From: Apiospora phragmitis
Taxonomy: Eukaryota; Ascomycota; Sordariomycetes; Amphisphaeriales; Apiosporaceae
NCBI GenBank assembly: GCA_038363925.1
Contig: JAQQWL010000005.1
Span: forward strand, 1,798,001 to 1,862,000
Length of the DNA: 64,000 bases
Direction: 5' to 3'
The translations under genes were made by a program, and so were the position numbers. Under the pieces are notes generated by a model. The model searched no databases. It was not told where the DNA came from and was given only the letters and a program-made list of their open reading frames with translations. How positions within the stretch are numbered: position 1 is the stretch's first letter; every line of letters starts with the position of its first letter. This document shows, in pieces, positions 56,857 to 64,000 of this stretch.

Positions 56857-58782
56857 ATGCGGCCAGCTGAGTACGGGGAGTTATCACGGTTAAAGTCACT
56901 TCAAACGATGAACCAGCCCATCTATTCGCCATTCGTGATCACGAGTCGTCACCACCCACGCAAAAGCAGTGACTCAACACACAGCACCAGCACCACATCA
57001 TCCGGCGGCATGGAGCCACCTTCTATTGCGACTCGAGAGGTTTCTGTAGCCACGGCACCTACTTCGGGGCGGCCATCGCCAGACAAACTCTCCGAGTACA
57101 GCTGGATGGACTTTGGTGCCAACGGTCTTGATCTGGAGGAATTTGGTGCGGAGGATCGGCGGCGTAGTATGAGTCTCATCCAAGTGGCGCCGCCTCCGGC
57201 ACAAACGGGAGACAACGGGGATCTTCGCAGCATGTCCATGGGCACCAAAGTCCAGGCAAAACCAGCGCTTCCGTATTCGTCATCCAACCCACAAATCCAG
57301 ATATCGCAGTCGCAGACGATGCCAGCCCTTCCCTGCAGGAAGCCCTCGAATACCTTTGGGTCGACTCGGTCACCACCAGCACCGCTTGGAACGATACCGC
57401 AGCGACGCTCTTCACTGAACCACAGCAACGCCCCTAAACCATTGAATTTACGGATTTCACCACCTTCGCCTAGCCGCTCGGCTCGTTATTCCATGACAGG
57501 ATTCCAACCAGCGGCAGTACCGTCAACAGACTCACCAATCTCATATGACGACCAGCCCTATGAGAAGGAAGGTAGCCCCAGAAGCCTCGACGACTGTCGA
57601 GAAGTTGAAGTGACGTTACCACCACGGAAAGAAGAGGTGACGACACCAATGATTGCATCGCATCTGGTACATGTTGAAGAGTGGCTCAACTCAAGTATCG
57701 ATACGGGCTTCCCACAGCAGCCCCAGACCGATAACGAGCATGCCGCATCGCGCTTCCCGGTCCCAACTGAGGTGCTCGACACGCTTCGTGTCTCTGTGGC
57801 GTGTTTCCCGGAGACAATGCTGCTATGTTCCAGTCTCTCCATAGAGACCATACGAGGCCATTCCAGGAAGTTCAAGTATGGCAAGCTGCGTTTTGCATCC
57901 GAGTCCCAAACCTCGCTTGCGCTCACCGACGACTCTTCGTCGCGCGGTAACAACTCGAAGTGGAAGTGGTTTACACCATCAAAGAAGCAGCAGCAAGACC
58001 AAACCCCTAGGAGTCCCAAAAAGTCACAGCAACAGCCACCACAGTCGTCCAGGTCGATGCTCGAGCCCATGACGCCTACGTCGCCGTCGAATCCGCCCGG
58101 GGCCGCGGACTGGCAGGCGATCAAGAGGATCTTCCCCACGGGCACCGACTACCTCTGCGATGCGCTCTACGCCCACATCCTGGCCTACAACTACATCACC
58201 AGCCTGTGCCCCCGGTCCGGCTCCGCAACGTCGGCACCGCGCCCCAGCTCTAAGAGCTCAGTGTCGTCGTACGAGTCCAGCCTGCTGGGGCCCGAGCTCG
58301 CGTCGGTGAGGACCCGGAACTCTGACAGCACCAAAATCCCCCGCAAGGCTGCGAGTCTCCTCGGCATGGAGACCGATCCCAGCGCCACCACCACCCCCGA
58401 GCCCAACAACAATAACAACAACTACAATTACGCTTGCTCCTCACGTACCAAGACGATGCGGAGCCAGGCTTCCTTCGCCCGCAAGCGCCCGTCCGAAGGC
58501 AACATCAATTTCTACGGGAAGAACTTCACGACGGCGGCGAACCGCAACGCCGACGAGCACGACGCCTCGCTCAAGGAACTGCGGTTGGGCCTGGCCAAGT
58601 GCATCGCACGGCTCATCGCCACCCTGCGCCTCACTACCAATGAACCTTACACTACTACAACGGGACCGGGAATGAGAGGGTTGCCGTCATCGAGACCGAT
58701 GGGTGACGAAAACCAGCAACATATAGACCCGTTCCTCATACGCTCATTATGCGAGATCGTACGGAGTAGTGAAGAGAAGTAG
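56857..58782 (+). CDS. conserved fungal protein of unknown function, largely disordered
   Basis: At least 641 residues from the first in-frame ATG (56857) to TAG at 58782. A stop at 56710-56712 closes the frame upstream. Most of the chain is Ser/Pro/Gln/Asn-rich and probably disordered (for example an Asn run near 58410-58430). Two blocks look folded: EVLDTLRVSVACFPETMLLC (bases about 57770-57830) and, near the C-terminus, GTDYLCDALYAHILAYNYI then LKELRLGLAKCIARLIATLRL (about 58143-58640). These recur in uncharacterised ascomycete proteins. A possible first exon with a strong ATG at 56688 could be spliced 56729 to 56848 in phase, which would add 17 residues. I cannot decide this from the sequence. 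No function is claimed. Confidence 0.75.
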   Translation: MRPAEYGELSRLKSLQTMNQPIYSPFVITSRHHPRKSSDSTHSTSTTSSGGMEPPSIATREVSVATAPTSGRPSPDKLSEYSWMDFGANGLDLEEFGAEDRRRSMSLIQVAPPPAQTGDNGDLRSMSMGTKVQAKPALPYSSSNPQIQISQSQTMPALPCRKPSNTFGSTRSPPAPLGTIPQRRSSLNHSNAPKPLNLRISPPSPSRSARYSMTGFQPAAVPSTDSPISYDDQPYEKEGSPRSLDDCREVEVTLPPRKEEVTTPMIASHLVHVEEWLNSSIDTGFPQQPQTDNEHAASRFPVPTEVLDTLRVSVACFPETMLLCSSLSIETIRGHSRKFKYGKLRFASESQTSLALTDDSSSRGNNSKWKWFTPSKKQQQDQTPRSPKKSQQQPPQSSRSMLEPMTPTSPSNPPGAADWQAIKRIFPTGTDYLCDALYAHILAYNYITSLCPRSGSATSAPRPSSKSSVSSYESSLLGPELASVRTRNSDSTKIPRKAASLLGMETDPSATTTPEPNNNNNNYNYACSSRTKTMRSQASFARKRPSEGNINFYGKNFTTAANRNADEHDASLKELRLGLAKCIARLIATLRLTTNEPYTTTTGPGMRGLPSSRPMGDENQQHIDPFLIRSLCEIVRSSEEK

Positions 58783-60261
58783 AGAAGATATTTCGAAGAG
58801 AGAGATCTGTTACACACAGCCCCTTCCCCTAATCTCGAGACGATTGAACGAAAAAAAATAACCAGTGGTAATGGGTGGCTGGGGTCCTTGCTTTTCTGCT
58901 TTGTTATTCCTCAGTTTTGTTTTCGCATTTACAGATACTGTATAATCTGCACGCAAACTTGATATTTCATGGGTTTTTCCGTCTTCCCTAATCCCGCCAA
59001 CGTCTAGACGGATAGGCGTACAAATCACAGCTAAGGAGATATTCACGAACGGACTTACAGGACCTTCTCCTATCTATTATGTAATATGAGCGCGCAGGGA
59101 TCAGGAGGTCAAAAAAGGGGGATGAACCACGCATGAGAGACGCTCTTTTAGGGGCAAATGGACTTACTGGGCGAGAGAGGCGACACGACGCAGGCAAGAC
59201 ATGGCACGTCGGTATCAGACTTGAGGGAATAGGAAGAGTAACTTATTCAAATGATACCCTATTCCCTATCTACATAGAGCATTTTAAGCTTTCACTGGCT
59301 TTTCCTCGGTTACTTAGCATGAGATAGACGCATTAATCGACCGTTCGATGCCTTCTTGGTAACAAAACAACGTTTCTTGCTGTTTCTGCTACGCTTCCTG
59401 TCAACAGACGGAGTGATTGGCCTCGCCGTTCCGTCAGCGTTTGGGAGGCGGCGTCGCACACCAACACCCGGGGGCTTTCCCTGGATGCCGTCCCCTTGCG
59501 TTTTCGAGCTCGGCTATCTTCGACCCCTGACCCTTTCGTTCACACGAACCTCGAGTCGAGTGTTTGTTTCATAGCGCTTGCTGTTGCCACTGCTTGCTGC
59601 GGGACAGGTTTTATGTGCCGAAGTTGCAGCGAAATGTTTCAGTAAGGCAAGCATTTGCTTGCTGGGAGCACAAACGCCGACGGTAGAGGCCCTGTCTGTC
59701 CTTTTCCGGCCGAGTCCCTCATTTTTTGCCACGTGATGGTAGTGGTGGTGGAGGTGGTGATGAACAGCCGCCCCTTTTCTTTCTTAATCAATAACGTTAT
59801 GCCCGCAATGTTGGACCGGGTTGGCTTGTTGGCTGACTGGCTGAAAATTGCTCGGAGGTTTTATTTCGTGATGGAACGCCACGCCCGATATCACACCATT
59901 TTGTGGCATGCCGATGAGCCACCAAAGCATGGGTGTATGGATATATGGTATACATATATATATAGGGGAATACGTCCGGTAGGTAACATGTGAGTATATC
60001 TGAAGTGAATTGCCTATATGGGAATATTGCAGCATTCCCCAGTGCGCCAAGCCAATATACGCCTCCTATGAAATGTGTCACCCCAACACCGTCCATTGTT
60101 CCTATCGGGTAGAACCGGGATACATGAAGATACCCAGCATTGTCATAATTCAAGTACCGGGCTCCAATGAGGCCATGCCTACCTCTACCAGCACCATAAA
60201 CCCCAAAAGAGCAAGATGTGCAAGATTCCAGCGTCCAGCCACACAGCTTCTGTGTCAACCA
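58783..60261. other. intergenic, 1.5 kb, between convergent genes
   Basis: 3' flanks of the two neighbours. A TATA-repeat stretch lies at about 59945-59965. No gene or RNA recognised. Confidence 0.6.
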
Positions 60262-61907
60262 TCACCTATAATGGGCCCGATCAAGAAGTGGGAAACTATT
60301 CCTGACCCCAGACCCAATCTGGCCCTTCTCCGCGAAGTCATCCAAAGCCATCACGCCAATACTCGGCCGATTCCTCGGAATGGAGGGCCACGGCACCAAG
60401 GACGAGGACCCCGTGCTCTGCGTAGTGAAGCTACGACCCGACGTACGGTACGGCGGCCCACCACCTCCGCCTCCCCCTGTCCTCCTTACGTTGCCCCTCC
60501 CCCCTGCCGTTGCCGTTGCCGTTGCTGCCGGGACCAGAACCAGCCGCTCCTGTGTGGGCGCCGCGACGCGGCCGTGCATGCGCAGCGTCGTGGCGTGGGC
60601 GTTGCTCAGGCCCAAAAGGCCCGCGGTAACGAGCAGCAGCGCCATGAAGATGACGCCGCCGGCCTGGGACATGTTGCCGCTGAGGGCGGCCACCACGAAG
60701 ACGAGGAGCTTTGCGAAGGCCTCGAGGTAGCCGTCGACGTGCGTCTTGGCCGCGAGCCACGTCGTCGTCGTGATGGCCTGCAGGTCGTCGGCCAGGCCGC
60801 GCAGGCACACGGTGCGGCCCGCGCCGAGGTCCACGAGGTACGAGGTCAGCACGTCGCCCAGGTGGTGTTCCGGGGGCCCGGCCGACGATGACGAGGAGGA
60901 GTCGTCGTCGTCGTAGTCCGAGGTGGTTGAGGAAGGAGATACGGCGGCGTCGCTTCGCCGTCGTGGGGGCGGCGGTTTCTTGGTGGTGCCGTCTTTGGGT
61001 AGGGCTGGAGGTAATTTTGCGCGCTGCTTGATGACCCAGATGTTCAGCACGCGAGATAGCATCAGCGACAGGAGAAGGCCAACTCCCCACCCTGTTCGGT
61101 TATTGCCCAATTCTGTCAGCTTGCTTCCCATCTATGAACCTTGCCTGATAACATGCCTGGGAGTGGAATCTGACTTACACTCCTGCAGCAGGATCATGAA
61201 CACAAAGGCCGCAATTGTCAGTATCGGCGAAGCCAAGTATAACAAATGGCTAACCCACCCCAAATCCGCCGGCTGGTCTTTCCAGATATTCGCACGCTGG
61301 CCCACGCTCCTCCGGCCTCGCCCGCTCGCCCAGTAGTACCGCCTCTCGGGGAGCGTGCCAACATCAACCATGACGGGGTAGCCGTCGCGCTGCGCCGTGG
61401 CCGCCAGCCGCTGCAGATACCGTACCGTGGCTGGGTTCGTGATGTTGTAGGTCGACGTCTTGCCCTCGCGCAGCTGCTCGATGGCCGCATACGAGGGCGA
61501 ACCCCCGGGACCGGCGCCGCCGGTGTTGTCCATGCCCGAGCTGCCGCCGTTGGCCAGCGCGTCCGCGGCCTGCTGGTAGTGCAGGCCCGGCGCCAGCAGC
61601 AGGGCGTCCAGCCACGACGAACCGCCCGCGATGGCGGTGCGCTGCGCGATGGTGCTGAGGTCGGCGAGTGCGATCACGCCGCCCGCGGAGACGTTGAAAC
61701 CGGGGATGGGCGTCCGGGTCCAGTTCGGAAACGACGCCGCCGCCCGTTTTAGGAGTTCCTAGTGAACGCTTGTTAGATAGGTACCTAGTGTTGCCCCTAG
61801 TCAAGTCTTACGGCGGTCTAGAAATATCACTAATCTTCCGGGTATAAAAGAATAACGCGGGGTATACAAAGAGACCAGATAGGAGAAGGTTTGCTCACTT
61901 CAGCCAT
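60262..61907 (-). CDS. integral membrane protein of unknown function
   Basis: Predicted 472 residues in three exons: 61899-61907 (just MAE), 61179-61758 and 60262-61091. Introns are 61759-61898 (GTGAGC...CTAG) and 61092-61178 (GTAAGT...ACAG, branch GCTGAC). All phases fit. The luminal-looking N-terminal part has a Pro/Gly-rich segment (ASFPNWTRTPIPGFNVSAGG), then two adjacent hydrophobic helices (LLYLASPILTIAAFVFMILLQ and GVGLLLSLMLSRVLNIWVI). An acidic Ser/Asp loop (about 60885-60950) and two more helices (LLVFVVAALSG and GGVIFMALLLVTAGLLGLSN) follow, then a Gly-rich basic tail. Similar architectures occur in other filamentous ascomycetes without known function. GC-rich but intact. Confidence 0.78.
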
Positions 61908-63565
61908 GCTGTCGTCAATCGAGACCGCAGCGAGGCTTCACGATAGCCGGGTCAACAAGGACTTTCCAACAGCTTGATACCAGATTTATAGTACAGCCAT
62001 GCAGGCATGCATGAAAGCCCAGGCGAACTTGTTTGGTAATATGACAGCGTATTGAAATACCTACCTGCCTACCTGCTTACTTTGCCTACCATTACAGCGG
62101 CAGGTGAGAACGTTGAACTCCTACTTATGCTTATCATTCTCATGGCGCTTGCAGCACCCGAAGCCAGCCTGTTTTGGCAGTCAGTCGGCAAGAGTCACCC
62201 CCTCCATCTATGAGATCGAGCAATCCGAGGGTGGGATCGGCGAATTGTTGGTGGTTAGTCCTTTGGTGTGTGTGTTGCCTGGTGCCGCCATACCCAATAG
62301 AAAGAGGCCTGCTGACCACGAGGCTATTCCCGTCACTGATGGGATTGCCCAGTCAGACTCCCTCTTTGCGCGACATAGCATATCCCTGAGTTCAGGTATC
62401 AAAACCTTTCATTTGTTGCATGATCATTTATCGAGGGCCGTATGATAGAAACAAAGTTCCAAACTTGTCTACTAATTTGCAGAGTCGAGATCACGGTTGC
62501 TCTGAGGCGGGGCTGGATTGCCCTGGCAGATGATCACTGTGCAACCCCACCAAGTGGGCAATTCGCGGCTAATATGGAAATTGACAGCTCCTGGGTGTGT
62601 TACGCTTGTTCGGACAGGTATATTACAACATCTACAATATATATGGTAGACACCTCGATCAAAGTTCATTCTGTGTTGCACAATACGTTTTCTCACACAT
62701 GATGATTACCATGTGTCCAACAGCGTCTCGGCAAGCCCCGCGTTACGTCCATCAGATACGGGCAAACACCAGTTAAGTCAGCACGGCACCAAGCATAGCT
62801 CACCAACTGCCAGGATAGCTGTGCGGTTCTGAGGGGTTATCTCAACAACGAGTAGAGAACCTGATATAACAAAGTTCGTTCGTTACAATGGACCGAACCT
62901 TACATAGAACAGCTCCGATCGGTGATATTTCGGGTTTTGAAGAGTTGAGGAGACTAGACGAGCTCTATTGAGTCCGATCTATATATCCAGGCCACAACCC
63001 ATCACCATGTGGTGAGGTTCTGGTGCACACAGCAACGATCCAGTCCTCTGCCACGGCTAGTCTTGACAGGTGCTAGATGCTAGATGATTTCCCCCACATC
63101 TCCATCTGAGACATCCGTGTAGTCTTGCTCTTGGTCGCTTGCTCCGGTGAACTACATGGTCTCACAGCCATAAAAAGGTGAGAATGTCTGGGATGCAAAG
63201 CGATGATTGGGTTGGGGGTCGACAGACACTAAAACAAACGCCTGGAAAATCTGGAATCCGGGGCTGATGGAACACTAACAAGGTTCCATACAGCCTCAAT
63301 GCAGGAGCAACTGGAGCTTGAGTCTAACATGTCACAGTCATAACACCACGATAAGAGCTCCGATAAGCCATTCCAGGGTCTGCTTTGGGTCTGGGTCTGG
63401 GTCTGGGTCTGGTCTGGGGGGGGACCCTGGCTCCAGCTTCGTAGGTTGCATTGCATCTTGTAACCAGCCAGACTGGACATTCAATACATCCTTCAATTCT
63501 TTTGTTCTTCCCATATCAATCAAACCTGCAGAACCGGCCATGGGAACCAGCATGTAATCGATACA
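61908..63565. other. intergenic, 1.66 kb, between divergent genes
   Basis: Promoter regions of the membrane-protein gene (-) and ATG29 (+). The only structure seen is the G-rich tract at 63387-63423. Confidence 0.55.
63387..63423 (+). repeat. (GGGTCT)4 repeat with a following G run
   Basis: Four GGG tracts three bases apart, then a run of eight G, about 145 bases before the ATG29 start. The pattern meets the usual sequence rule for a G-quadruplex. Confidence 0.8.
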
Positions 63566-64000
63566 ATGGCATCACCGCAATCAGAGCCCACTTACACCGT
63601 CTTCATTCGCCTGCCTTTTCCGCGAGGCGACTTCGTGGATCCTCCTCCGGTAAGTTCCATCCGTCCGTTTCCCATTCACACACGCGTAACCTGGATGGCA
63701 TCAGGCTGAGGCGAGGAAACTCTAGGTGAATTGGGATTCATCCAAAGACGAAGCTCTTTGGAATATTATATCCGAGGTAGCAAAGACCGAGATAGACTGT
63801 AAGTTGTACTGCAATTACTTCCTCGTCGGTATTTGACTTACCATGGCATTGCAGGGAATGATATGTAGGACTCCAAAACCCCCTGGCTAATTTCAAGCTC
63901 CCTATTAACCCCCCTTGAAGCGCCATACGATTCCAGGTCACCGTCGATTTCCTCCTCCAGCAAGTAGCTTTCTTGACCGAGCGCCATGCCTCCCAAGTGC
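63566..64000 (+). CDS. atg29: autophagy protein ATG29 (3' end outside window)
   Basis: Subunit of the Atg17-Atg31-Atg29 scaffold that organises the phagophore assembly site. Exons are 63566-63649, 63726-63798, 63855-63864 and 63921 onward. The start ATG 63566 gives MASPQSEPTYTVFIRLPFPR, followed by GDFVDPPPV, the conserved ATG29 N-terminus. Then come DEALWNIISEVAKTEIDW and RFQVTVDFLLQQVAFLTERH. The third exon is only ten bases. Without the intron after it (63865-63920, GTAGGA...GAAG) the frame hits TAG at once, and with it the sequence continues in register with the family. The gene continues past the window end, so the C-terminal regulatory tail is not visible. Confidence 0.92.

Noticed and set aside
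1..64000. CRISPR array, prophage, biosynthetic gene cluster or intact transposon
   Set aside because: No regularly spaced repeats, no phage genes, no PKS/NRPS/terpene core enzymes and no transposase or reverse-transcriptase frames were seen.

Overview
This is nuclear DNA from a filamentous ascomycete, most likely a Sordariomycete. Genes sit on both strands with 0.3 to 9 kb between them. Most carry one to five short GT-AG introns with CTAAC/CTGAC-type branch points. Family members typical of Pezizomycotina are present: an AreA/NIT2 GATA factor, a cerato-platanin, a WSC-domain protein, a tannase-type feruloyl esterase, a sedolisin, Zn2Cys6 and MFS proteins, ATG29 and a DBF2-type NDR kinase. There is no operon structure, prophage, CRISPR array or recognisable complete transposon.

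Layout, left to right. 1-1943 (+): 3' part of a DBF2/Sid2-like kinase. 4049-5073 (+): secreted, probably GPI-anchored Cys-rich protein. 7105-10246 (-): nitrogen regulator AreA/NIT2, followed by 8.7 kb without a convincing gene. 18909-21153 (+): WSC-domain membrane protein. 21958-22946 (-): ribosomal protein eS30 in five exons. 23980-24816 (+): CREG-like secreted protein. 25863-27690 (+): tannase/feruloyl esterase. 28445-29794 (+): phosphopantothenoylcysteine synthetase. 31022-33385 (+): secreted M28 peptidase of the glutamate carboxypeptidase II type. 33644-35384 (-) and 36227-38074 (+): divergent MFS transporter and Zn2Cys6 regulator. 38369-38455 (+): intron-containing tRNA-Arg(CCT). 38710-40404 (-): multi-span membrane protein. 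40401-41512 (-): RRM-like protein. 43186-44605 (-): MFSD10/TETRAN-like transporter. 47576-48054 (+): cerato-platanin. 48706-50835 (-): S53 sedolisin. 51549-52934 (-): IPI3. 56857-58782 (+): low-complexity conserved protein. 60262-61907 (-): membrane protein. 63566-64000 (+): 5' part of ATG29.

Functionally this is a mix of housekeeping genes (cell-cycle kinase, ribosome protein and ribosome assembly, CoA synthesis, autophagy) and genes for outside-facing work (secreted peptidases, esterase, cerato-platanin, cell-wall sensor, transporters, nitrogen control). I see no biosynthetic cluster. The MFS/Zn2Cys6 pair is the only arrangement suggesting local co-regulation.

The most striking feature is that five otherwise convincing genes (4049, areA, the WSC gene, the M28 peptidase and the Zn2Cys6 gene) each need exactly one single-base frame correction, mostly at G or C runs. 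Consensus sequencing error is the most economical explanation, and the remaining genes read cleanly. Other points are a 9-nt internal exon in eS30, a 10-nt internal exon in ATG29, 9- and 12-nt first exons, a G-quadruplex-like tract upstream of ATG29, and an AT-rich stretch and transition-only duplicated repeat that look like relics of repeat mutation. I found no clear new biological system.
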